Below, piece after piece: positions 1 to 6,946 of a stretch of DNA of 8,321 nucleotides. The position numbers and the translations under genes are program-made. Positions within the stretch are counted from its first letter, which is position 1, and every line of letters begins with the position of its first letter. The DNA lies in the NCBI GenBank assembly GCA_002686955.1, contig NYZA01000104.1, positions 1 through 8,321 of the forward strand, written 5' to 3'. Source of the stretch: Gemmatimonadota bacterium. GTDB lineage: Bacteria; GCA-2686955. The notes beneath the pieces are model-generated. The model ran no database searches and had not been told where the DNA came from. It saw only the letters and a program-made list of their open reading frames with translations.

Positions 1-23
1 CCTGACACACCTGACACAGTGTC
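1..23. repeat. Short tandem repeat plus palindrome at the left edge
   Basis: CCTGACACA occurs twice in tandem (1-9 and 10-18). The second copy runs into an odd-centred palindrome, GACAC-A-GTGTC (13-23). This composition differs from the coding DNA around it and resembles the short dispersed repeats found between genes in some high-GC bacteria. That resemblance is an impression, and only one copy is visible here because the window ends. It lies inside the open frame of the partial gene read on the minus strand. Confidence 0.4.
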
Positions 24-138
24 TAAGGGTAGAAAACGAAGGTGGCGCAAGTTGCGGGCGGGGTGCGTCGGGACCGAATCCGTATGCGGCGCCGAGCGGC
101 ACGAGGGCGATCAGGCTGAGGATTGCGCGGCGTTTCAT
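1..138 (-). CDS. Partial exported protein, third gene of the sigma operon (N-terminus only)
   Basis: Only the first 46 codons are present; the frame is open to the left edge. It starts at ATG 138 with a GGAG ribosome site (145-148) six bases upstream and lies 20 bases after the anti-sigma-like gene, so it is probably cotranscribed. The N-terminus is a clear signal peptide: MKRR, a hydrophobic stretch (AILSLIALVPLGAA), then a likely cleavage near residues 18-22, so the product should be exported. In ECF sigma/anti-sigma operons the third gene is often a periplasmic protein, sometimes a sensor, but too little is visible to assign a family. After about residue 36 the encoded sequence (TLRHCVRCVR) reads through a repeat-like stretch and looks unlike normal protein. 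The gene may be interrupted there, or may simply continue outside the window. Confidence 0.6.
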   Translation of the reverse strand, partial: MKRRAILSLIALVPLGAAYGFGPDAPRPQLAPPSFSTLRHCVRCVR

Positions 139-158
139 GGTGTTCTCCGTTCCTTGAA

Positions 159-542
159 CTACAGAGTTCCAAAAAGCAGCAGGTCGAGCACCCGGTACTC
201 GTCCGGCAGGTAGGTCGTCAGCTCGTCCGGCTCATCGAAGGTGTCGAGGGCAAGAACGAACGCGGTATCGGTGTCGATGGAGATGCTGTCGCTTTCGGCA
301 ACAATGGTCTGGATCGTGGGCTGCTTTCCCAGCCATCCGGAGCTTCCGATACCGATCAGAAGTCCGGCTCCAAGCACCATCGCCCCGACGGCGCCGGTTC
401 GGCGTCGCCTCCGCGAACGCGCGATTCGTGCGCCGAGCCGAGTATCGAAACGGTCGGGATCGATCGGCCCGGGAGCGAAGTTCTCGCGGAACAGACCGTC
501 GAGCTGCTTGTCGGGCTTGGGCGCCGGCGTGTTCGATTTCAT
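159..542 (-). CDS. Putative anti-sigma factor, single-pass membrane protein (127 aa)
   Basis: It starts at ATG 542 (MKSNTPAPK), which overlaps the sigma-factor stop as ATGA and implies translational coupling; an in-frame ATG at 590 would lie inside the sigma gene and is less likely. The layout is a hydrophilic N-terminal part of about 41 residues, an arginine run (RSRRRRR, 42-48), one membrane segment (about 49-69, GAVGAMVLGAGLLIG), then an acidic C-terminal part of about 57 residues ending near DELTTYLPDEYRVLDLLL. The arginine run suggests the N-terminus is cytoplasmic, where it could bind the sigma factor, with the C-terminal part outside. It has no cysteine at all, so the HxxxCxxC zinc motif of classical ZAS anti-sigma factors is absent. 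The role is inferred from position and topology; no family is recognised with certainty. Confidence 0.7.
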   Translation of the reverse strand: MKSNTPAPKPDKQLDGLFRENFAPGPIDPDRFDTRLGARIARSRRRRRTGAVGAMVLGAGLLIGIGSSGWLGKQPTIQTIVAESDSISIDTDTAFVLALDTFDEPDELTTYLPDEYRVLDLLLFGTL

Positions 543-1105
543 CGCTTCGCTCCGTTCATGACTGGAGACAGGTCTCGCAGCTCCCTGCACATCTTCTTGA
601 GCGCTCGATGGAGGTGGCTCTTGACCGTTCCCGGCGCCTTTCGCAGTAGCTGAGCGGTCACCGAGACGCTCCTACCCTCCATGTGGACGAGCACGAAGAC
701 CTCTCGCTGCGCGCGAGTGAGCTGCATCAATGCCAGGCCGATGCGCCGCTGCAGACCGGGATCGGGTATAGCCGCGGTCGTTTCCGACTGGGCATCGCCG
801 CGGATATGGAAGAGCTGCATCAGCCGGCGCCGGGTCGCCCGCTTCCGAGTGCTGCTGTGGGCCTGATGGACCAAAACGCGGTAGAACCAGGTCGAAAGCT
901 CAGCATCACCACGGAATCTCGGCAGTGCCCTAAATGCCTTGAGAAACGCCTCTTGGGCAACGTCTTCCGCCAATGCGTCGTCCCCGCCCACGAGTCGCCA
1001 GGCCAGTCGAACCGCCTTGTCTCTGTGGCTGTCGACGAAGCTGCCGAATCTACTTGCGATCTCGGCGTCGGTGCGGCTCATCGGGGCTGGGGTCGTTGCG
1101 GGCAT
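539..1105 (-). CDS. ECF-type RNA polymerase sigma-70 factor (188 aa)
   Basis: It directs RNA polymerase to a specific promoter set, probably in response to an envelope signal sensed by its partner. Region 2 spans about residues 18-95, with DVAQEAFLKAFRALPRF at 48-64 and STWFYRVLVHQA (71-82) in the promoter-melting part. Region 4 spans about 119-178, with the helix-turn-helix VTAQLLRKAPGTVKSHLHRA; the usual GISEGTVKSRLHRA version is changed to KAPGTVKSHLHRA. There are no regions 1 or 3, and the length is typical for the ECF family. The start chosen is ATG 1105 because AGGAG (1109-1113) lies just upstream; ATG 1081 has no such site, and the frame further upstream (to 1324) runs into the protease gene and is arginine/proline-rich. 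The downstream gene overlaps it by four bases. Confidence 0.93.
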   Translation of the reverse strand: MPATTPAPMSRTDAEIASRFGSFVDSHRDKAVRLAWRLVGGDDALAEDVAQEAFLKAFRALPRFRGDAELSTWFYRVLVHQAHSSTRKRATRRRLMQLFHIRGDAQSETTAAIPDPGLQRRIGLALMQLTRAQREVFVLVHMEGRSVSVTAQLLRKAPGTVKSHLHRALKKMCRELRDLSPVMNGAKR

Positions 1106-1163
1106 GATCTCCTGTCTCGCCCTTTCGACGCGCCGCCCCGATCCTCGGGTTACGCGTTCAACC

Positions 1164-3164
1164 CTACTCGATCGAGAGGACGAAGGCGGTCGTGGCGCTC
1201 GGAACATGTCGCTCCGGTGCGCTGATACCCGCCCACGTCGAGACACTGATCGAACCCACGGGCGCGTTGGCCGGCACGGTGCCCGAGACGGTGACGGTGC
1301 TGCTTCCCGGCGGAACGACGACATCCTGGTCGACCTCCACCAAGAAGGGTCCCGCCTCGACCCATATATCGACGGCGTGATCCCAAGCGTCGCCGTTGCT
1401 CAGCTCTACCTCCCAAGAAACCGCGTCCCCCGGGGAGAGCGGGGCGGGTGGCTCGGGCACCGCCAAGACGAGATCGATCGCGTCGAGCAGACCGTGATGC
1501 GAGAATGCCTGGTGTATGCGCGAGCCGTGGGGCGTTCCGTTGAGCAGATTGCCATCGTCGTCGTCGGTGATCAGAACATCGATGGCGTACACGTCCATTT
1601 TCTTCGCCTTCAGGTAGCGAGCGAAATGGAAGATGTCGTCCGCGCTTGTGGCGCCGAGCGCCAATCGCGTGTCCCACATGGCGCCCGCGATGATCTCGCC
1701 ATCTATGTGTCCCTCCCCAACCAGGTCGTCAGGGTACACTTTATCGTTCTCGATCGTGCGAAGGTAGGGGTCCCCATTCAACATCATCCCTTCGCCGACC
1801 TGTGGATCGTCGTTGACGGTGCAGGCCCAATAGTCCGAAAATCCCTCGTGCATTGCGCTGCTCGGCTGCAGAAAACCGTAGATTCTGTCGGTTGTCCCAT
1901 GAGTGTACTCGTGCAAAACGACGTCGGAGTACTCGGCCAGGTTTCGGAACAGATTACGTCCCGCGCCGAAATTGATGCCGAATCCGTCCCAAAAAGCGTT
2001 GTCCATGAATCCGATCCCCACGCGCACGTTCATTTGGTAGTCCGTTCCCGTGAAATCCGGATCGATCGCCTTGATGAAATCGTGCTGTTGGGTCGCATGG
2101 TAGTAGCCGTTCCGCTGGTCCTTCTCCGCCTTCGATCCATCCCAATCCACCAGCAGGGAATCACCGGCGGTCGCGTCCCCGCTTCGTTTCGGATCGATGG
2201 CCAGGAACTCGTCGGCTTTGGCCCAAAGACCTCTGAGCTTGGTCTTGTATGTGTAGCTACCGGGGCCATCCACGGGCGCCGTGAAGAACCCATCGGCATC
2301 GGTATAAGCGACACTTTGCCCGACGATCTCCATCTTTGCATGCGGGAGTGGAGCGCTGACGCCCGGGTCGATGCCGTACTCCGGGTAGACGAGACCCGTG
2401 ATCCTGCCCGGGACGTCGATGTAGCGATTGGCGTCCCAGGCGTCGAGCACCCTGCCATCGGCCGCATCGACGAGAACGCGCAGATTGCGCATCTTCCTCG
2501 GTCCGACGATCGGCACGCGTAGCGCGAGACGTGGGGTGACCGCGCCCGCATCGAGCACGGGCACGACGAGCCGCTCCACCGATGCCGTGTCGATCTCGTT
2601 CGCGTCGGCGCCCAGGTGGTGCGCGGCGATTCGGACAGCCTGCGCCGAAGTAATCCTCTGCGCCGGCGTGAGCTCCGGTGCATTTGGGATCAGATCGAGG
2701 GCGATCCACACGATCTTTCTGCCTCTGGCGGCCACACCCACATGGCTGTCTTCCACCGGAACGCCGCGGACGAACTGCCGCAGGTGGACGATCTCCAGCC
2801 CGCGCGCATCGTGTTCGTGCGAGACCAAGCGCAGGTCGTCGACGGCGAGCGGGGCGAGCTCCGCCCAGGTGTCCAGATGCTCGCTGAGCCAATCCTCGAC
2901 CCGCTGATCCCTGCCGAGCTCGGTCGATTGCGGGTAGATCCGCGAAGCCAGGCCTGTGTGCCGATTCCAGACCACTCGGTGGCCGGAACCGATCTCGGAG
3001 TCGATCCATGTCCGCCAGACCGCGGACCCAGACGCGAGGGGCTCTGCCGCGCTGAAGTCGTTGAGGGCGTTTGGTCTGCGCTCGTCGCTCCGGCCGGGCG
3101 CGAAGGCGTGCGCGGAGCCGATGGCGGCCAGGATCGCGATCGCGGGGAGAAAACGGAGATTCAT
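1164..3164 (-). CDS. Secreted zinc metalloprotease, M36 (fungalysin)-like, 666 aa
   Basis: This is an exported endopeptidase precursor. Its start is ATG 3164, preceded by GAGGAG (3171-3176) six bases away, and it opens with a signal peptide (MNLRFLPAIAILAAIGSAHA, cleavage near residue 20). Residues about 50-240 resemble the FTP/PepSY inhibitory propeptide of M4/M36 proteases. Residues about 252-312 (GRITGLVYP to YTYKTKLRG) look like a carboxypeptidase-regulatory-type beta sandwich. The catalytic part (about 345-565) carries HEYTH at 418-422 (two zinc histidines and catalytic Glu419), EGFSD at 440-444 (Glu440 the likely third zinc ligand) and HIDGEI at 486-491, followed by MWD. The last 100 residues form an Ig-like beta domain (VVVPPGSSTVTVSGTVP). 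All catalytic residues are present, so it should be active. M36 is favoured over M4 because of the EGFSD and HIDGEI patterns. The sigma gene follows 58 bases downstream on the same strand. Confidence 0.88.
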   Translation of the reverse strand: MNLRFLPAIAILAAIGSAHAFAPGRSDERRPNALNDFSAAEPLASGSAVWRTWIDSEIGSGHRVVWNRHTGLASRIYPQSTELGRDQRVEDWLSEHLDTWAELAPLAVDDLRLVSHEHDARGLEIVHLRQFVRGVPVEDSHVGVAARGRKIVWIALDLIPNAPELTPAQRITSAQAVRIAAHHLGADANEIDTASVERLVVPVLDAGAVTPRLALRVPIVGPRKMRNLRVLVDAADGRVLDAWDANRYIDVPGRITGLVYPEYGIDPGVSAPLPHAKMEIVGQSVAYTDADGFFTAPVDGPGSYTYKTKLRGLWAKADEFLAIDPKRSGDATAGDSLLVDWDGSKAEKDQRNGYYHATQQHDFIKAIDPDFTGTDYQMNVRVGIGFMDNAFWDGFGINFGAGRNLFRNLAEYSDVVLHEYTHGTTDRIYGFLQPSSAMHEGFSDYWACTVNDDPQVGEGMMLNGDPYLRTIENDKVYPDDLVGEGHIDGEIIAGAMWDTRLALGATSADDIFHFARYLKAKKMDVYAIDVLITDDDDGNLLNGTPHGSRIHQAFSHHGLLDAIDLVLAVPEPPAPLSPGDAVSWEVELSNGDAWDHAVDIWVEAGPFLVEVDQDVVVPPGSSTVTVSGTVPANAPVGSISVSTWAGISAPERHVPSATTAFVLSIE

Positions 3165-3205
3165 TCTGGGCTCCTCGGTGGGTTTCTCGCCAGAGTAACC
3201 GGAAG

Positions 3206-3236
3206 ATTGCACCGATCCCGCGCATTGGGTCACAAT
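3206..3236. promoter_or_regulatory. Possible overlapping divergent promoters, protease/fbp spacer
   Basis: The 140-base spacer (3165-3304) between the divergent protease and fbp genes must hold both promoters. On the plus strand TTGCAC (3207-3212) and CACAAT (3231-3236) are 18 bases apart. On the minus strand TTGTGA (3235-3230) and TGCAAT (3211-3206) are also 18 bases apart. The -10 of each would overlap the -35 of the other. Every hexamer is only a partial match to the sigma-70 consensus, so this is a guess from spacing. I see no other strong signal in the spacer. Confidence 0.25.
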
Positions 3237-3304
3237 GGAAAGGACAATCCTGGGACGTGGATCCGACCGACATCGAATCACCGAAGCCTCCTCCGGGAGA
3301 GATC

Positions 3305-4333
3305 ATGAGTCCTGCCCGAATGACCCTGAGCTCCATGACGCTTACGCGCCACATCATGGAGACGCAGAAGCATTTCCCCTTCGCGACCGGCGAGTTCTCC
3401 GATCTGCTGAATCACATCGCACTCGCGGGCAAGATCATAAACCGTGAGGTGAACAAGGCGGGATTGACCCAGTTCCTGGGCCTGACGGGCGAATCGAACG
3501 TTCAGGGCGAAGATGTCCAGATGCTCGACGACTGGGCCAACAATGTCATGATTCGTGTTCTCAGCCGATCGCAACGCGTCTGCATCATGGCTTCGGAAGA
3601 GGTGGCCGACGTCATTCCAGTGCCGGATGATCTGATCAGTGGTAGGTACTCGGTCTGCTTCGACCCCCTAGACGGCTCCTCGAACATCGACGCCAACGTC
3701 TCGATCGGCACGATCTTTTCCGTATACAGGCGCGACGATGACGACGGCCCCGGGACAGAGGCCGATGTGTTGCGTCCGGGCACGGAGCAGGTTGCCGCCG
3801 GCTACATCCTCTACGGTTCGTCGAGCATTTTCGTATACACCGCCGGCGGAGGGGTGAACGGCTTTACGCTCGATCCATCGGTGGGCGAATTCCTTCTCTC
3901 TCATCCAGATATTCAGATGCCTGAGCAGGGAAGGATCTACTCGGTCAACGAGCAGAACTATCACTATTGGTATGATCACACCCGTCGTTATGTCGACTGG
4001 GTGAAGTCGATCGACAAGGAGACCAAGCGACCCTATTCCTCTCGCTATATCGGGTCGCTCGTTTCCGATTTTCACCGCAATCTGCTCTATGGCGGCATCT
4101 TCCTCTACCCAGAGGACAAGAAGGACCCAAAGCGTCCGCACGGTAAGCTCCGCCTGCTCTACGAGGCCAATCCGCTCGCTTTCATCGCTGAGCAGGCTGG
4201 TGGCGCGGCGTCGACGGGCACCGAGCGAATTATGGAGATCGATCCCGAGTACCTGCACCAGCGGGTGCCCCTGATCATCGGCTGCGCCAAAAACGTCGCG
4301 GACTACGAAGAGTTCGTCGCGGGAACACGCTGA
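3305..4333 (+). CDS. fbp: Fructose-1,6-bisphosphatase, class I (342 aa)
   Basis: It hydrolyses fructose 1,6-bisphosphate to fructose 6-phosphate and phosphate in the cytoplasm, a Mg-dependent step of gluconeogenesis and the Calvin cycle. Family marks are all present: NVQGEDVQMLDDWAN (65-79), SEE (97-99), FDPLDGSSNIDANVSIGT (119-136, metal-binding Asp120 and Asp123), RYIGSLVSDFHRNLLYGG (247-264) and the active-site signature GKLRLLYEANPLA (280-292, Glu287 as metal ligand). The length matches the family. The start is ATG 3305, with GGAG (3296-3299) five bases upstream; the open frame continues upstream to 3071 but there overlaps the divergent protease start and has no family similarity. Internal ATGs at codons 6 and 11 are less likely starts. 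Its stop overlaps the probable start of the downstream helicase, so the two are probably cotranscribed. Confidence 0.97.
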   Translation: MSPARMTLSSMTLTRHIMETQKHFPFATGEFSDLLNHIALAGKIINREVNKAGLTQFLGLTGESNVQGEDVQMLDDWANNVMIRVLSRSQRVCIMASEEVADVIPVPDDLISGRYSVCFDPLDGSSNIDANVSIGTIFSVYRRDDDDGPGTEADVLRPGTEQVAAGYILYGSSSIFVYTAGGGVNGFTLDPSVGEFLLSHPDIQMPEQGRIYSVNEQNYHYWYDHTRRYVDWVKSIDKETKRPYSSRYIGSLVSDFHRNLLYGGIFLYPEDKKDPKRPHGKLRLLYEANPLAFIAEQAGGAASTGTERIMEIDPEYLHQRVPLIIGCAKNVADYEEFVAGTR

Positions 4334-6438
4334 TTCTGAAGCCTGAACTTCTCAATCCCGAGCAGAGGCGGGCCGTGGAGCACGCAGCGGGTCCTCTTCT
4401 GGTACTCGCCGGGGCGGGCAGCGGCAAGACGCGAGTAATAACTTCTCGCATAGCACATCTCATTCGTAAAAATGTAGCCAGTCCCGAGCGAATCCTGGCC
4501 GTTACCTTTACCAACAAGGCCGCGAGAGAGATGCGCGATCGAGTCGAGAAGTTGGTAGGATCGGCAGGATCAAGAACGACCATATCTACCTTTCATTCAT
4601 TCGGATGCCGCTTGATCAGGGCGCACGCATCTCTTCTCGGGCTGAACGCACGATTCAGCATTTACGATCGCGAAGATCAGCTGGCAGTTCTGCGGAGTGT
4701 GCAGTCTCTATTCGATGACAGTCCTCAGAAAGAGGATATGTCGCAATTGTTGCTGGGTGCGATCGGCAGGTTCAAGAACCAAGGGAAGGGACCGGCCGAA
4801 GCCAGAGCCGATGCTGGTGATGAGGAAAGCGTTCGAGTGGCCATGACCTACACTCGCTACCAGGAGCTTCTGAGAAGCAGGAATGCGGTCGATCTAGACG
4901 ACCTGCTCCTACTATCCCTGCGATTGGTGACTCGAGACGATGATGCCGGAGCAGCGTTGCGACAGCGCTACGACCACGTCCTGGTAGATGAATATCAAGA
5001 TACCAATAGGGTGCAGTATCTGATCGTGCGCGCATTGACGGAGAAGCACCGCAATCTATGCGTCGTCGGCGATGACGATCAAGCGATCTACGGCTGGCGA
5101 GGGGCGGACGTTCGCAATATCCTCAGCTTTCGCTCCGACTGGAACGATGCTATCGAGGTGAAGCTGGAGCGAAACTATAGATCGACCACGATCATCCTCG
5201 CCGCGGCCAATGCCGTGATAGAAAAGAACCCGTCGCGGACGCCCAAGAAACTCCGAGCGGAGAACGCGGGTGGCGAGAAACTCGATTTCGTCATCGGCGC
5301 AACAGCGACCGAGGAAGCTGAGCGGGTCGTAGCCCGCCTTGAGCGCAGGCGACGCGAAGGGGCGAAGTGGAGCGATCTGGCAATTCTGTACCGTGCCAAC
5401 CACCTGTCTCGAGCATTCGAAGATGCCCTGAGATCCAGAGCGGTTCCGTACCACCTCGTCGGGGGGCATGGATTCTATGAACGGCGAGAGGTCAGAGATC
5501 TGCTCGCCTACCTGCGCCTTCTCGCGAATCCGGACGATCGCGTCAGCTTCGAACGAATCGTGAACGTGCCCCGCCGAGGAATCGGTCCCTCGATGGTATC
5601 TTCCGTTGAACAGCTCAGCCGTAGCCACCGCCTCTCTCTCGAAGACGCGATACAGAGGGCTGTGGCCGAGCCTTCGATCAGACGAGGCGCGCGCGAGAAA
5701 CTCCATCGCTTTCATGCTCTGATCCGGCGCCATCGGGCATCGTTGCGGGAGGGCAAGGGGTTAGCCCACACTTTGCGGCTTCTGAGTTCGGAGATCGGGT
5801 ACGAGGGGTCGCTACTCAAGGCCGCGGGGTCCGAGGATGAAGCAGAAGCGCGCACCGAGAACACCCGGGAGCTCGTTCGCGCTCTGGCGGAGTACGAGGC
5901 ACGCGCCTCGAGCTCGTCGATCGACGGATTCCTGGAGAGAATCTCGTTGCTCACCGATGCCGATCGAAACGACGCCGGGCGGCGCGGTGTGACGCTGATG
6001 ACCCTGCATGCGGCGAAGGGACTCGAGTTCCCTCATGTGGCGCTGGTTGGATGCGAAGATGGTCTGCTGCCGAGTCGACGTGCGCTCGAGGAAGGACCCT
6101 CGGCCGAGAATGAGGAGCGACGCTTGGTGTACGTAGGGATCACCCGTGCGAGAGAATCGCTGTTGATCAGCGCCGCCGCATCGAGGATTTCGATGGGCAG
6201 GATCTTGCGCACCGAGCTCTCGCGCTATATCGACGAGATCCCGCCAGAACTCTTCTCTATCGCTCCGCGAAGCATCGAAGCCCGCCACCGCCGGACCGAA
6301 ACCGGTCGCGGTGGTCAATCGTTGCGGCGGGGCGCGAAGCGTCCACCAACACGCTCCCGGCGCGCACCGAGGCGCGGGGATCTCGGGGCAGCTACGATCG
6401 GCCGGCGCAGGTCGGAGCGAACGCGCAAGAGAAACTGA
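4330..6438 (+). CDS. Rep/UvrD/PcrA-family superfamily 1 DNA helicase (about 702 aa)
   Basis: This is an ATP-driven 3'-5' DNA unwinding enzyme for repair and replication restart. All SF1A motifs are intact (numbered from GTG 4375): Walker A AGAGSGKT (12-19), Ia TFTNKAA (44-50), DEYQDT (205-210), GDDDQAIYGWRGA (232-244), LERNYRST (264-271), MTLHAAKGLEF (542-552) and RRLVYVGITRARE (582-594). The 2B region (RDLLAYLRLLANPDD to IVNVPRRGIGP) resembles E. coli Rep more than UvrD. The conserved Q-motif, NPEQRRAVEHAAG, begins before GTG 4375, the only standard start codon nearby. The reading frame therefore probably begins at CTG 4330, which overlaps the fbp TGA as CTGA, or at ATT 4333. The last 50 residues are a basic, arginine-rich tail (RRGAKRPPTRSRRAPRR) with no recognised fold. 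UvrD and PcrA cannot be excluded, so no symbol is given. Confidence 0.93.
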   Translation: MILKPELLNPEQRRAVEHAAGPLLVLAGAGSGKTRVITSRIAHLIRKNVASPERILAVTFTNKAAREMRDRVEKLVGSAGSRTTISTFHSFGCRLIRAHASLLGLNARFSIYDREDQLAVLRSVQSLFDDSPQKEDMSQLLLGAIGRFKNQGKGPAEARADAGDEESVRVAMTYTRYQELLRSRNAVDLDDLLLLSLRLVTRDDDAGAALRQRYDHVLVDEYQDTNRVQYLIVRALTEKHRNLCVVGDDDQAIYGWRGADVRNILSFRSDWNDAIEVKLERNYRSTTIILAAANAVIEKNPSRTPKKLRAENAGGEKLDFVIGATATEEAERVVARLERRRREGAKWSDLAILYRANHLSRAFEDALRSRAVPYHLVGGHGFYERREVRDLLAYLRLLANPDDRVSFERIVNVPRRGIGPSMVSSVEQLSRSHRLSLEDAIQRAVAEPSIRRGAREKLHRFHALIRRHRASLREGKGLAHTLRLLSSEIGYEGSLLKAAGSEDEAEARTENTRELVRALAEYEARASSSSIDGFLERISLLTDADRNDAGRRGVTLMTLHAAKGLEFPHVALVGCEDGLLPSRRALEEGPSAENEERRLVYVGITRARESLLISAAASRISMGRILRTELSRYIDEIPPELFSIAPRSIEARHRRTETGRGGQSLRRGAKRPPTRSRRAPRRGDLGAATIGRRRSERTRKRN

Positions 6439-6510
6439 CCCGGCGAGCATTCCTCTGGACAGGCGATCGACGTAACCATCCGATTGAGCCGAACGCCCCT
6501 TGTCCGAAGA

Positions 6511-6744
6511 CTACTCTTCAAAACTCGGTCCGATTCCCTGCTCGGCTGCGCTGGCCATGATTCGCTCGTGCTCCGGCTCGTCGACGGTGGTCGACTCGTC
6601 GATCAGCATGACCGGCACATCGTCATGAATCTCATAGCGACGCTTGAGGCGAGGGTTGTAGAAGAACCCCTCCTCAGCGAAATAGAGCAGGGGCCCTTTG
6701 TCCTCCGGGCAGGCGAGCATCGATACGAATTCTGGGTCGAGCAT
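6511..6744 (-). CDS. Trm112/YcaR-like small protein (UPF0434 family), 77 aa
   Basis: It starts at ATG 6744 (MLDPEFVSMLACPEDKGPL) with a strong GAGGAGAG ribosome site (6753-6760); the frame extends to an earlier ATG at 6807 but that part is not family-like. The pattern LACPEDKGPLLYF, then YNPRLKRRYEI, then DDVPVMLIDESTTVD matches the bacterial Trm112-like family, in which a short zinc-ribbon-like beta fold ends in a GIPVML-type strand. Typical members such as E. coli YcaR carry up to four cysteines; this one keeps only Cys12, so it probably does not bind zinc in the usual way. The bacterial role is poorly defined; eukaryotic Trm112 activates methyltransferases. It converges with the helicase gene across a 72-base spacer and lies about 200 bases downstream of the HU-like gene. 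Confidence 0.85.
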   Translation of the reverse strand: MLDPEFVSMLACPEDKGPLLYFAEEGFFYNPRLKRRYEIHDDVPVMLIDESTTVDEPEHERIMASAAEQGIGPSFEE

Positions 6745-6816
6745 CGCGAGTACTCTCCTCGGCCTGAACACGATTCGGAGCGGCGTCGCCCAACGATCCG
6801 TGAACAAGCGCCTTCA

Positions 6817-6844
6817 TTCATACACGCGCTTGACCCGCCGGCAA
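6817..6844 (-). promoter_or_regulatory. Possible sigma-70 promoter for the UPF0434 gene
   Basis: On the minus strand TTGCCG (6844-6839) and TATGAA (6822-6817) are 16 bases apart, each matching four of six consensus bases. Transcription would begin near 6810, leaving a leader of about 65 bases before ATG 6744. The rest of the spacer 6745-6946 shows no gene that I can support, only a GC-rich hairpin at 6912-6926. Confidence 0.3.
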
Positions 6845-6946
6845 AGAAAGCCGAACGGGCCAAGCACTCGAACACGCGGGCCGAGCGAACTCGCATAACT
6901 CGTTCGCCGCAGCGCGCCTAACGCGCGTCCGCAAGAGAGGTGCCGA

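Noticed and set aside
939-2522. A 527-codon open frame on the plus strand, opposite the protease and sigma genes
   Set aside because: It is antisense to genes with clear family motifs, has no ribosome site, and its protein shows no recognisable domain; long antisense frames are common in GC-rich DNA.
2030-2683. A 217-codon minus-strand frame inside the protease gene
   Set aside because: It is an out-of-frame, serine/arginine-rich shadow of the protease.
3071-3304. In-frame upstream extension of fbp
   Set aside because: It overlaps the divergent protease start, encodes arginine-rich sequence outside the FBPase family, and ATG 3305 has its own ribosome site.
6439-6510. Bidirectional terminator expected between the converging helicase and UPF0434 genes
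   Set aside because: I find no compact stem with a flanking T-tract; only a distant GGACA/TGTCC pairing is present.
6484-6921. A 145-codon plus-strand frame covering the UPF0434 gene
   Set aside because: It is a shadow of the minus-strand UPF0434 gene, with no conserved features of its own.
6912-6926. GC-rich hairpin (GCGCG-CCTAA-CGCGC) after the HU-like gene as a terminator
   Set aside because: The stem is only five base pairs and no T-tract follows on the minus strand, so a rho-independent terminator is not supported.
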